Source of the DNA: Pontederia crassipes
Taxonomy: Eukaryota > Streptophyta > Magnoliopsida > Commelinales > Pontederiaceae
Assembly (NCBI GenBank): GCA_030549335.1
Contig: CM060194.1
Coordinates: 38,395,171 to 38,459,170 of the forward strand
DNA: 64,000 bases
Reading direction: 5' to 3'
The position numbers were made by a program, and so were the translations under genes. Shown here piece after piece: positions 1 through 13,292 of the stretch. The notes beneath the pieces were generated by a model that was not told the origin of the DNA, searched no databases, and saw nothing but the letters and a program-made list of their open reading frames with translations. Numbering within the stretch: position 1 is the first letter of the stretch; every line of letters starts with the position of its first letter.

Positions 1-3000
1 AAATGAAAATGTAGTTGGATGAATGGATGAGGAATAAGACAAAACGAATAGAAGTATAGTTATATAAGCAATAGAAAAAAGGGAAAAAATAATTCTAATT
101 AAATTAGGTGTTGAATATAAATAGGATTAGGAATTTAAAATTGAATTTGAATCTAACTATAAGTTTATAATTTCAAAGATTCCTAATAAGAGTTAAAATA
201 AGAATTTTATGTTAATTAAAATTATTTTAAAAAATAAAATAAAATAATTATTTTATTTTGAAAATTAAAATATAAGAATAATAACTATTTATTTATTTTA
301 AAAAATTAGGAATAATAATGTTTGGGAGATAGAGAATAAAAGAAGACAAGTAGAGAGGATTAGAAATCAAATTTGAAATAAGATTAAATTTAGGACTCCT
401 AATGAGACTTAAAATAGATGTTTATAAGTTAAAAACATTCAAAAAATAATAAATTATTATTTTAAATCAAAAAATGAAGAAATAGCGATATTAATTAATT
501 ATATTAATAAATCTGTGAAAAATAAAAAAATGTTATGCATATGAAATAATTATATCAAAATTTGTGAGACTTTTTTCTATAAATAGAATCTCAAAGATCT
601 CTTCCAATTTTTCTTGTCTCTACGTTTGTGTTTTTCCTCTAACTTTACCCTACATTTTCTTCCTCATCGGTCCTTGTGTGTGATTAAAATTATTGACAAC
701 CTCTTCGTGGTACATCCCACTATCAAAGGATGTTGGATTCTTCATCGGAAAATAAGCATGGTCACTGAAAAACTTGTCTGAACAAGTACCGTGCATATTT
801 GGGTTCACTTTTGAATGCAATATCTTGATATAATAAATAAGATAAGAGAAGATTAAGATATGGTTTTATGTTCTATGATGATCAAAAAATAGGTTCCATT
901 TTTTTCTATATCAAAAGCATGCCTATATTGCTCAAAAAATTAGGTTAAAGTTTTGAAATCTGACACCAATATTCCTATGTATAGGAAACCGGTCCAAAGT
1001 AATGGAACTCGGCCTGAGTTCGGTAATTGGATTAAACTTCGCGCAGTTTGAACAAACCTTACTCGAATTTGTCCTGCATGACCTAGCCCGAATTATAAGG
1101 GACTCGGCCCGAATTACAAGAGACCCGGCCCGATTTACTAGGAACCCAACCCAAGTTTTGGTAAGAAAGTGTGATAGGATAAGCCGTTGAGGTCTTTACT
1201 CGAGTTACCTTCAACCGACCTCTACCCTTCACAAAACCGGCCTAGGTTTTATTGTACTCGGCTTGATTTCTGCCCTATTTTCAAGGTTGTTTTTATATTG
1301 AACTAATGAAGTGTTAATTATCTTTTTGCCCACATTGATTGTTCATTTTGATAGATAAATGATAATATGAGTGTCCACTAAATTGATAAAGAAGTTAATA
1401 AAGAAATTACATTTTATTCATTGATTCATTTATGGGGTCAAAGAAAATGACTTGGTAGAAAAAATCAATTGGTCAAAGAAAATCCACTCACACGGAAAGA
1501 ATAAAGAAATAAAGTACAATCACACAATTTACTTACAATGAACAAAGAAAAAAGATCAAATTGTATTGATCATAGTTCAATCCTATTTGATGAAAAAAGT
1601 AAAGTTCAAGTTATGCATGTAATTAATAATAAAAAGAATGATAATAGTAAAATGAAAAGAAAAGAAGAGAAATGTTATTGCATGCTTTATATGATTATAG
1701 CATGATTATGTTTTGAAAGTTAAAAATACTTCTATTTGAGTTATTTCATCCACTTATAGTATCTGATGTATTGAGTATTTATTACTCATGAATTTTTTTT
1801 ACCTATGTTTGAACCCCATAGCTAGTTGAACTAAGTAGTAAGAATTGAAGCGTGTACACCGATGAAGTTCATGATAGTGTAAATTGTATGTGGGACTAAG
1901 TTATTAAACTATTTATGACTTTGTAATATAAAGCTATTTGAAAGTAGATAATCTTTGGAGGATGATTAGAAAAGAATAATTAGAAAGTAAATAACATTTC
2001 CATACTATTGAAAAAAGATAAATAATTATTTTGCTTCCGCATTATATGTAAGAAAAGAAGAAATAATAGGTATTGTGACTTAAAATAAATCGAATTGCTG
2101 CATAATAAAAGAGCGAAATTTAAGAACCTTATTCGGATTATCCCATCTAATTAAAGTACAATAAAACTCATCTTTTTAGGAAAGGTGAAACTTTGTGGCT
2201 ACAAAGAAATTATTAGTTTCTAATGAATCTTAAAAGAAGTTGAAGGGTACAGAGAAGCTTTGATTTGATTATTTATTCATGGAGGTAAGATTTTGAAATA
2301 CGAATGAAATTGATTAACAAATTATAATATGTATAATCAATTTTTTTAAAATATAATAAAATATAGATAGAAAACTAACTAATTAAAACAACAGTGTACC
2401 ATATTTTTCTTACTATTTACATAACTTTGATTCGTTTATATATTTTTTTAAAAACCACTTTAGCTTTTGTTTGTCCTTTAATGGCAAAAAATCTAAGTCA
2501 AAGAGAAGGCGAAGAAATGAAGGTAATGCCAAGTTTTGTATAACGCACAGTCGCACAGCATATAGAAAAAGAGAAGAAAAAAGGTAATATCATCACCTAA
2601 AGCTTCTGTCTTCTTCCTCTGTACCCTCATATGCTTTCTGCACGACTCCAAACTTTAACCTTGATGCTGTGGAATCTCATTTTATTTTTATAATATTAGT
2701 TCGAGACCTTCGATGTCTCATAATTAATTAAGATATCGGAGCTCACGATTATATTATTTTCTAAATCATTATATCTCTTTTTTTATTTTTCCTTCTTTCT
2801 TCCACAGTTAGGTATTTATTCTGTTGGTGAATCAAAATTCATATCTTGATCGAAATAATGGTGCCCAATAATGCATTCGAGACTGACGAGGGCCTCACGT
2901 TTGTTGATAAAAATCAGCTTCCTACCAAATTTTTTTATATATTTTATTTCGTTAATCATCTCTTCTCTGAGTTAAAATTTTCTATTAGGAATCTCTTCCG

Positions 3001-3123
3001 CGATAATTAGTGATTTAGTGCTTAATTCGGTTCGATTAATCGAAAGAAATAAATATTATCTATGGGTCCTCTGCGTTTTCTCGTGTGGTTTCTTTCTGCT
3101 TTCCAAACGTTTTTTAGCAGATC
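1..3123. other. AT-rich intergenic region with degraded LTR-like sequence
   Basis: No supported gene. Positions about 180-620 are A/T-rich and include a TATAAATAG box near 580 followed by pyrimidine-rich sequence, the usual look of an LTR promoter. A related stretch in opposite orientation lies at about 5500-6150 (shared words around 'aggactcctaatgag'), so this is probably a dispersed repeat. Positions about 990-1260 hold a repeated 'actcggcccgaatt' motif, also found more weakly near 4740-5090. About 2400-3123 is the presumed upstream region of the phosphatase gene; I see no decisive core promoter. Confidence 0.45.
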
Positions 3124-3164
3124 ATGGCGGCCGCTCCAACTATGGAGATCGCCTCCTCGCCTGC

Positions 3165-3192
3165 ACTTCTTCTTCTTCTTCTTCTTCTCCTC
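3165..3192 (+). repeat. CTT microsatellite coding the signal-peptide leucine run
   Basis: A run of about eight CTT/CTC triplets inside exon 1 of the phosphatase gene codes the hydrophobic Leu core of its signal peptide. The triplet repeat keeps frame whatever its length. Confidence 0.8.
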
Positions 3193-6100
3193 GTGTTCGT
3201 GCTCCTCTCTCCCTCTGCCGGCGACGAAGCCTTCGACGTCCGACGGCACCTATCCACCGTGACCAGGTTGTGGCTCCTCCTCTGTTCTTGTCTTGGAAGA
3301 AATTGACCATAAATCAAATCGTTCTTTTATATGTAACTTGTGGGGAGTTAATTGATCAATAACGCTGGAATGGGTTCTTTATTTGCAGATATGGCGTTGT
3401 GAAGGAGACTAATGATCCTACATTCGTGCCCACTCCCATACCTGAAGGGTGCAGTGCGATTCATTTGAATCTCGTGGTAAATGCTTTAGTTTTTCCGAGT
3501 TAAAGAAGTTTCAAGTGGTAATTAAATGTGATGTTTACCAAGCACTCGAAGGTTTTCTTGTTGCTCTCTGTGTGTGCTGCTGCGAGCTGTGCATCAAGGA
3601 TGAGCTATGTAACTTGCTAGCAGTTAGTAGTGGAACTTTGCTAAGCATTGGCAATCGTCAGATTGCTGAATTAGCGAACTGGTTCCCTTCACATTGAAGC
3701 GTGAACTTGAATATTTGATTCTATAGTCTCGAGGTTTTCATTTGGATTTTGTCTTTCTCGGCAAACGCTCCTAAATTTCATTCTACTTTCTTATGATAAT
3801 TAGGAACGAAACAATTTTTTTATTAAAGTGCGGAAGGGAACTATCTTTTAATTTTTTTCTACTAATACTTCAAAACTTAATTAACTTTCCTATAACTATT
3901 ACATTCAATAACAATGTGGAGTCTTAATGACTTGATCGCCGTCTATACGTTACTACCAACATTATTGTTGTATACACCTCCTTACTTATTGGTTCAACTA
4001 TTTATGAGATTTAAATACAGAGACATAAAATATTCATAAATATAAAACTCAGTACATGAGATCACACATCGGAATAATAACGCTTAATAAAAATAGATAA
4101 TTTTAAAATAAAATCAACTATATTCTATTATTTTTATTCTATTATTTTTATTTTTTATGTTCTTTTTTATTCTATTTTACTACATCTTTTAGTTTAACAA
4201 GTTTCTAGAACATTTATGTGCCTTGTCATATGCAAGTTAGATTAATTTTATTATAACAATCATGACACTTTCATGTGGGGAGCAATGTGGATCAAATCAA
4301 GATCAAAAGTAATTACACAAGACCTAAACAAAAAAAATGAGATCAATTTACAAATATCAAGTGTATGACTATTAATATCAACTATTAACTATTAGGGTGG
4401 CTATTAATACCTACCTTTAATCTGTTCTTATCTTTTCTTTTCTGTTGTGGTGGGACTATTAATACCTATCTTTATACTATCGTGGTGAGACTATTAATGT
4501 CCATCTTTATACCGTCTTTGTAGGCTATTGATACCCATCTTGTAGACCATTTTTTACAACCAGTGCACACATGAAATTTTCGTTTTACATCTTTTATCTT
4601 TTATCCTAATTATCTATCCTTTTTTTAGATTTCAGTTTATAATGAATCAATGCAGGAGTAAGAAGGTCATTTGACAACAATACAATTCAATTCAAAATTT
4701 ATTATGAAAAATTAGTAGAATGCGAGATGATCTAAGGTAAACTCGGACTAGAGCAATGCGGGTTGGGTTAAATCTTCTATTTAACCTATTAACTTTTGAA
4801 CGTCTGAGGTGGCTCAAGCCAGGTATGATCGGAACTCGAGTTTCGTTCATTTAATTTCTTTCTAATTATCTTTTCTAGTGAAACTCAGGCTGTTTCTAGG
4901 GTGGTTCGAGTCAGATTTGCTAATACCATCACTTCTGTCTATCACCATGATCCGGGTCAGGTATATCTCAGACTTAGACCGAGTCATCAAATCACATCTA
5001 ATAGGTAGAAAACTCCCAGCAGAACCTAGGTCAGGTCGCCAAGAATATTCCTCAACTGGGCTTTGTCCGAATTTTGGTCAGAAGTTTGATTTGACTGAGT
5101 AAACTACTAAAGAATTGTGTTGAGTTCTTCATGCACAAGCCAGATTTCCATTTACGAAAATTTTGATGCCATTTTTTAGAAGCTTACACTTAATAACATT
5201 ATGTAATCTATTGTTTTCAACATAAAATCACATGAAAACTATTCATGCGTCATGGGAGGTTCTAAATTGTGCCTTAATCATCCTTCATCTTATCTATTAT
5301 ATTAAGAATTTGTATCTAAAGTGAATCCAAAATTTTACGTATCTTGTTCAGACATAACTATTTGTGACTTTAGGTGACTTTTTTTATGATCCTACTTGGT
5401 ATCCGATATTGTTTTGACAAACCAATTAACCATGAAGAGATGGTCGATGATTGAGATTATTCACACACACCGAAGAGGAAGAATAAGGACTCAAAAGTTG
5501 GTGAAAAATTATAATCTAAATGTGAGAGGGATGGTTGAGGTAGAGAGGTATTTATAGGTAAAGCTTAATTTTGGATGGGGTTAAATTATATTCCAAAAAT
5601 AAAATAATTCACCTCTAATCAACTTCTGAACTATATCCTTAACATTTCTTAATTATCTTCAATGAAATTATTTATCCTTCCTTTTTTTCTTCGATTAAAA
5701 CTTCTATACTTTCTTAACGTCTTTGTGTGCTTTCTCAACATCAAATATCTCCTTTTTAGAAAAATAATTATGAAATTCAATTATTTATTTATCTATTAAA
5801 TAAATTAATTCTGATATTTTATCTTAATTAACTTAATTCTTTTCTTACTCTATGTTTCCTTCCTTTATTTTCTCTTCTTCTTTCAATCAAACTCTTATCT
5901 CTTGATAACATTCCCTTATCTTCTAATTTCCACCTATTTTAAAAATTAAATAATAATTATTGTTCTATGGATGAATTTTAATAATTAAAATAATAATGTA
6001 TTATTATTTTATTTTCTGAATAATTTAACTTAAATGCTCTTAACTCATCGTCACTAGGAGTCCTAATTCAATTATACATCAAATCTCATTAGTCATTTCT

Positions 6101-6662
6101 AATGTTCTTGTAATTATCTTTTCTTCATTCTATCTCTTAAACATAATTATTCTGAATTTTTGTGGTCCTAATTCAAGTGTCTTGGGTTATTACCTTCAAG
6201 ATCTATCTTGGTGCTGTTTTTGATGTTTTAGCTAAAAATCCTATGTGCTTCATACTAAATACCCGTGGCCATTGCGTCGTCTTAGTTGCTCCTTAAATTG
6301 GATATTCTGCAGTAGTAGGTATAAAATTATTTCATATTATTACATATGCATTTTCATCAAATCTTATTATAGTGATGTGTTAATCAGTTCAGTTATAGCT
6401 GCTAGGATTGAGGATAACTTTCACTCACTGATTACTGACGTAATCTTGATAATAACACAGCATGCAGATGAGTGGTTGGAAAAACCAAATAGTGGACTTT
6501 GGAACTAATCACATCCATCTCAATAAGAAATCTTGGCAGACAACAACTTAATTGCCTTTTCATCCAATGCTTCATTAAGTTGCTTGTCAGTTGGAAGTAT
6601 TTTTCAATGTTTTTTTTCTAGAAGGGATACTAGCCATCGATATTGGTACTTTAGCGCCATGT

Positions 6663-7381
6663 TGTTAGGACCGGACCGACCATTGATCGACTACTATACT
6701 AGGCATGGTTTGACGCCAAAACAAGAGACACGTTTGGGATTGAATCGATCAAGACCAGTTAAAATTTTGGTTAAACCACTGAACCGGCCAATTCAAGGTA
6801 GGAAAGCAAAAATTTTAAAAATAATTATTTAGGAATAAAAAGATGAAAGAGGGGAGAAATTATGAGAGTTTAAATAGAAAGGAATAATTAGGATTTAATC
6901 AAGAGAGGAAAGAGAAAAAAATTAGAAGTGAACTGATGAGAGAAAATTAAGGATTGAAAAAAGAAATTATGGAAGGAAATATTTTTTATTTAAATGGAAA
7001 AAACTAATTGAAGAGAGAAAATTTTCAAATCAGAAAGCAATGAATTGAAAAAAAGGAAATATGAAATAGAAAGATGGAGAAAGAAGAAAATAAAAAGGAA
7101 GAAAGGTGAGAAGGGGAAGAAGAAAAATAAAATAACAGTGAGAATCATATTTGAGATTAAAATTAAATGAATATAAAATAAATTATCACAAATTGTACTA
7201 GTTTTATATTTTTTTGATATATTACTAATTGTATTGTTAACTAATTTTTTTATAGAATATCGTATGGTGGTGAATATATTTAATAACAATATTATATTAT
7301 TATCTGGTTCAACAATCCGATTTAATCGGTTCAATCAGAATTGAGAAGCATTTCGGGTCGACGTACATTCCGATGCTAACA
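6663..7381. mobile_element. Possible solo LTR in phosphatase intron 1
   Basis: A 719-bp stretch bounded by TGTTAG and CTAACA (6-bp terminal inverted repeat, TG...CA ends) with a purine-rich middle. The 5 bases on each side (catgt and atctt) do not match, so no target duplication supports it. It could be an old solo LTR or chance. The rest of intron 1 (3477-9197) is AT-rich with no gene I can support. Confidence 0.3.
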
Positions 7382-10200
7382 ATCTTGCTTTTGTGCACTA
7401 GTTCAAATTAGGGTGCATTTTGGCCTAACCATATAGTATGGATCATGATGATCATGAGAAAAATAAATCATGCCCAATACATGTGGCCATTAGAGATACA
7501 CGATTGATTAAAATCAAATGCTATCATTTTACTCCCCAATTGGTGTGATACGCTTCTTGGATACATCTTGAAAATACATGAATCAAATAAGTTATATGTG
7601 ACTATGTATTAACCAACCCTTATGAATGGGGGCCTGTCATATAGGGCACCATATTTTTAGATCATCACACACATGTAAGTTAAGAAATGTTTATAGCTTA
7701 AAATGATATGTTGCAAAGTCCCTAGTAGTGTTTCATGGTTAATAGACAGAAGAGGCACTTTTGGCCCATCATATATACTATTATACTTAAAACGAAAAGA
7801 TATATTCACATGCACGGCAATCAGATAATAAATATATTTTATATCATTGATATTCAAAGTAGAAAGGAAAAGACAAGTAATATGAATTTGAACACCCTAT
7901 GTTTTGACATGTTTTCAATCCATCATTTTGTTCTCCAATACTGGAATGAGATAGTCTGGAGTTAAGTGTCATGCGGAACTAAGTGCCACATCGTGAGTAG
8001 TCACAACTTTGATGCTTGAAATTACTATAAGTGCTTTACTAATTTTGTTATGTGATGCAAGATCCATTTTTTTCAGCATATGAATTGTAAAGTTATTTCA
8101 TCCTTATAGATTGAGTCATGTATGGCACGGTTACACTAAATTTGCACCAAATAAATAAAATAGGATGTCTACAAACATGCTAGACATTATCTTCCTAGTC
8201 CTTCCCCAAAAAAGTTATCTGCCAACTTTGTTGCCTCTAAATCTAAAATTTCACTAATAAATTAATTAGTTGACGAGTCTGATAGCATTTCACTAACCAT
8301 ATATAAGATTACTCACTTTAAAAAATGTATATGATTACTCATTGAAACTGCTCAATCCCATAAGATTATATATAGACTCTATTTGGCATTATCAATGATT
8401 TTATAAGCAGATAGCGATTTAATTAATGAATAACGAATGATGATTAGTGATTAAATTTTTATTTATGATATTAACAATTAAGTGTTTAGTAAACTTTATG
8501 GTATCATTAATAGATGAATATAAAATAACATAATTGAAGATATGATAAATTATTCAATTAAAAAATTATATAAATTTTACAATAATATAATAAATAAATT
8601 ATTTATATTCTAATAAAATTAAATAAAATCACACAACTAATTATATATAAAAATTTATATGGACAATTAATTTTATATAGTGCATAAATGATATGAAAAT
8701 ATTAATTACTAAATTATTTTTTTGTTCATTGTTGATAGATAAATAATTTGTAATTAATTAAGCATAAATATAAAAAAGTATATAGTTGAATAATGATAAA
8801 ATAAAAAATGAGAAAATAATAAAATATGTTGAGAAATAAATAATACATTTGAATAATGGTGAAATAAAAAAAAATAAAAACCTCTAACATCTAGTTGCTA
8901 AACGTAAGTAGAGATAGCTTTTCAACATTTTCATTCAAAATGTTAAACTCTTTTTGTTTATGTCATTTATAAAAAAAAATAGCTTTTAAACCGTTAAACA
9001 TTATTTCAACTGTTAATTTTGGCATTGACAAGCATATCCATAAAGTAGCCTCTGTGCTTCTCCCAGATATTTCATATGTATGTGTAAGAGTTGCTACATT
9101 GTTTTGTGAGATCTTAAATGCCTTTTCTAGTGCACTTTTATTTGTGTTATATTTGACATCTAATTATTGAAAATTTTATCACTAAATGTGTACACAGGCA
9201 AGGCATGGAACTCGGGCGCCAACCAAAAAGCACATCGAAGAATTAGATCGATTGACAATTCGTTTGCATGATATCCTTAATGATGCTAAACAAGAAGTGC
9301 ATGAGTTGTCCTTGCAAAAGATCCCAGACTGGTTATGGGGATGGCAATCTCCATGGCAAGGCGGACAGAAAGGTGGTGAGCTAATCAGTAAAGGGGAAGA
9401 GGAACTCTATCATCTTGGGCTCAGAGTGAGACAAAAGGTTTCCAGAATTATTCCATGAAGACTATCATCCTGATATTTTCATAATTAGAGCAACCCAGGT
9501 CAGTCAACTACTGACTCATGCATGCATTGTCCTTAACACAATGTGACTGCGATTCTTGAGCGGGCTTATGGGCATTGTTCCTTTTGTTTATTTTTTATTT
9601 TTGGACATCATATTCTGAGAGCAATTTATTTTGTTTACCCAGCGTAAAGTGGTGTTTCCTGTTTTCAGATCTTTCATCTCACGTATTTATTGAAAGTATC
9701 TTACACACATGTGTAATTAATGTTTATATGTATATATATCTAAAACAGGTCCCTCGAGCATCTGCCAGTGCAGTGGCATTTGGTATTGGATTGTTTCAAG
9801 GGAGTGGTAGACTTGGACCAGGTCAAAATCGTGCTTTCTCAGTGATCAGTGAGAGTTGTGCAAGTGATGTACACCTACGATTTTTTGCTTCCTGTGAAAC
9901 TTACAAGGTACGCTCAGACTTCAGAGTCATTATTTGCACTTGACCCGGATATACTTCTCTCTCTTACATGTACAATTAATGTGTTTAAGGTTGTTGCTGT
10001 CTATGAATGAGGTTAAGAAATCAAATTTTCTGATGTTTGATGGCATGTCGAAAATTGGTTTTGGTTACAAGGTGTTGGATGTCTGTACAAAATGAAATGA
10101 GATAAAAGAAAGTTGGCGAAGAAGTAGTTGGATATGCTTATGGGAACAGGATACAACTTCAGTATTGTTTTGGGTTGAATGGTCACTGCTTAGCAGAGAG

Positions 10201-10274
10201 CATGCTTATTAATTAACTTGGAAAAAAGGGTTGGTTTCATGCTTATTAATTAACTTGGAAAAAAGGGTTGGTTT
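10201..10274. repeat. Tandem duplication, 2 x 37 bp
   Basis: Two adjacent identical 37-bp copies (10201-10237 and 10238-10274, starting catgcttattaattaac) in the intron between the fourth and fifth phosphatase exons. Perfect identity means a recent duplication or an assembly duplicate. It does not touch an exon. Confidence 0.95.
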
Positions 10275-11617
10275 ACTTATTATTTTATGGGACATGCTCC
10301 TTTAGCGTTGTAACTTGTAAGCATCATTCGTGTCCATAGTGGCACAAGAACATCCGTCTGGTCACCTAACTAGGTTCCAGATTTTTCATGCTTATGATAT
10401 AATCTTTATAACCTTCTTAAACACTGAACTACGAGGCCTCAAACTACCTTGCAGCAATATAGGAAGCAAAAAGAACCTGCTGTTGAGAGAATGAAGGAAC
10501 CAGTTCTAGATCAAATTACTTCTTCCATAGTTACACGTTACCAGATAAACTTTACAAGGCAGGATGTTGCGTCTCTTTGATTTCTCTGCAAACAGGTAAA
10601 ACCCCTTTGAGACAGAAGTTAAAATGTTGACGACATGTTCTATGTTGGCGCTTGTTAATTAAGTGCTTCTAAATGCAGGAAGCGTCCCTACTAGAAACTA
10701 CTGATCAAGCTTGCAGTCTTTTCACTCCTTCTGAGGTATCTTCTCTTGTCATTCCATTGAGCAGCTTAACATCATTCCTGGATGCCCTTTAAAAGAACAA
10801 AAGTAAAAGAAAAACATCATTTCCTGGATGTTAAGCATTTTCTCCAAACACTTAGCAGTTCACAATTCTAGTTCAGTTGATAAAGTGAAGGGAATGAGTC
10901 TTTTTATGTATGTGGAATCGTGGGACGGAGATCTCTGGTGGTTGACTTGCTATGATAGTTATCCATTTTTTTATTACGCTGATTGTGACTAACTATACAT
11001 GTGTTTTACTGTACTTTCTAGTTTGATAGTTCATGCTATTGATGCATAGCTTAAGAAGGGAATAACGGATGTCCCCCCAACTTAAATGGGGGACACTCCA
11101 CCCATTTAAAGGCGCCCGTCCGATGCGCATCGAATGGGCGTCAATGAAAAAACAATTTTTTAGCGTAAACCGGCAATCAAGAGCGGTTCATCACGAAAAA
11201 ATGTGAGCGGGGCCAATCTGATTGACTCGTACAAAAGGCGCGGGCTAAAAAATTATACCCCTTTTACTCTCTCTCTCTATCTCTCACCGCTTTCACCTCT
11301 CTCTCGCGGCGACTCGGTGACCGACCAAGCTTTTTCCCCCTTCCTCCTCTCCGTGCGGGGAACTCGGCCCGCCGTCGATGAGATATGCGCGCAACGGCGA
11401 GCACGACACGGAGGAAAGTCCATTTGCTCGAGATCTGCCTCGCTTGGCTAGATCTTCGTGCAACGACGACCCTCCGACGACCCCACCGACCAGATCCACG
11501 GCCCCTCGCTGACCTCAACCCCATCGACCCCCTCACGCGCAGCGGCGACCCCAAGGCAGCCTCACGCAGACCTCGCCAAGCCTCGCCGACTAGATCCGTG
11601 ACCTCACGCGCAGCGCC

Positions 11618-11667
11618 GACCCCCGCCGCGACCCTGCCGACCCCCGCCGCGACCCTGCCGACCCCCC
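11618..11667. repeat. Short GC tandem repeat (about 21-bp unit)
   Basis: Adjacent near-identical copies of a unit reading gacccccgccgcgaccctgcc inside the left GC block of the intron-6 element. Confidence 0.8.
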
Positions 11668-13196
11668 TCTCATGCCAAGACTTCGCCGAGCTCTGGGTGT
11701 CACTGCGCTCATCTCCAAGCGCAGCCGCCAACCCCGAACCCGTCGACCTCGCGCAATGACGACCCCCTCGCCAACCTCGAGCTCAGCCGTGACCCTGCCG
11801 AGCCCGACTCGCCTCACCTCCGAGCCCGCCTCCGTGTCATCGTCGAGCTCTGCCCCACTTGCCCGCCTCGCGCAACACTGCCCGTGTATCACCACCGAGC
11901 TCGGCCTCGTGTATCGCCGCGGAGCTCCACCTAGTGTGTCGCCGCCGAGCCCACCTCCGTGTCAAAGCTCAGCCCGCCTCCGTGTCAAAGCCGAGCCCGC
12001 CTCCGGGTGTCATGGCCGAGCTCCATCCCACTTGTCTGCCGTTGCGCCCCCGTCGAGCTCCACCGCCAAGCGCCGCGCATCCTTCATTCATTTGTAATTT
12101 TTTTGGTCTATTTAGGATGATTATTGTCATATGATTTAAAGCAATTATTGATGTAATCAGGTTGACTTAGGCTTTGATGTAAATGCGCTTAAGATATATG
12201 AAAAGGTAGTAGAAAATTTCTTTCATTCTTCGTTCAAGCCGTTGAGATTGGGTTGTCATTCACACATTCAAAATTCAATTACTTCTTAATCGTGGGGAGT
12301 TTGTGTCCTGCCTGCTTTGGGTACACATTCTTGCTGGCATATACACCATCACAACCCATGGAGTCTCATACCACAGAACATTTTAGCGATCAAATGACAC
12401 TTTCATTATGTATATATTCGGCAAGATTAACATAAGAATTATAATTTGTCAAATTTATAGTTTACAAGAATTATAATTTATCAAATTTCCTTCAAAGGTC
12501 TCGACTCTCGAATTCTGGCAATACACAGGACAAAATATAAGCAAACTACAAATTTCAATCATGAATTAAGATTAGTATATTTAAAACATGGATTAACAAA
12601 AATGACTAAAGAATGTGTCGGCGGTCGTGCGGCGGCGCTCGGGGCGTGCATCAAAGTCGCGGCAGTGCTCGGCGTAGTCGTGGCAGGGTAGCGTCGTGCG
12701 GCGGCAGTCGGGGGCATGTGGCAGGGTCACTGCGTGAAGGTCGGCGGCACGAGGTCTGCGCGAGATCAGCGGCGCTCGACGTGCTCGAGGTCGGCGAAGG
12801 TGTCAGCGGCACGAGGTCGGCGGTGCTCGACGTGCTCAAGGTCCATGAGGGGAGTCACCGCTGTGCGAGGTCGGCGGCGCTCGGCATGCTCGAGGTCCAT
12901 GAGGGGGTCGCCGTTGCATGAAGATTTAGCCGGAGGGTCGCCGCTGCCCACAAATTTTGCCAGAGGGTCGTCGCTGCGTGCAAATCTGGCCGGGGTGAGG
13001 TGGATCTGGGCGCTGGGGAGGTCGGCGACGAGTCTGGTCAGTAGGGAATGTGTTTGAGGGTCGCGGTTCCCTGTAGGCGTAGATATCTAGTCGGATGGAG
13101 GGAGAAAGTGAGAAAAACGTGAAGGAAGAGGGAGAATAAGAGGTCAGAAAGCACCTTCGAGGTCGGGCTTGTCGGCGGCGGACAGATCTGATCAGA

Positions 13197-13292
13197 CATG
13201 ATCGTCGAGGCACATATCTCGTCAGCGGCGAGCAAATATGGTCGGACGCAGTCGTCGAGGTGCAGATCTCGTCAGCGGCGAGCAGATCTAGA
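13197..13292. repeat. Two tandem copies of an about 56-bp GC-rich unit
   Basis: Two tandem copies share the core atctcgtcagcggcgagca, each preceded by gtcgaggca/gtcgaggtg, in the right GC block of the same element. Variants of the same core appear near 13325 and, inverted, in the left block near 11370. The two GC blocks may be the halves of a decayed larger inverted structure. Confidence 0.65.

Noticed and set aside
3449-3697. 82-codon frame just after the second phosphatase exon
   Set aside because: It overlaps exon 2 in another frame and the start of intron 1; no domain is seen.
6990-7334. 114-codon minus-strand frame with hydrophobic Phe/Ile/Leu runs
   Set aside because: It is the reverse of purine-rich AT DNA inside a possible LTR. 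The hydrophobic look comes from T-rich codons, not from a membrane protein.
11264-12134. Arg/Ala/Ser/Pro-rich open frames up to 155 codons in the phosphatase intron
   Set aside because: High GC removes stop codons in every frame on both strands. The sequence is tandem-repeat filler of an inverted-repeat element.
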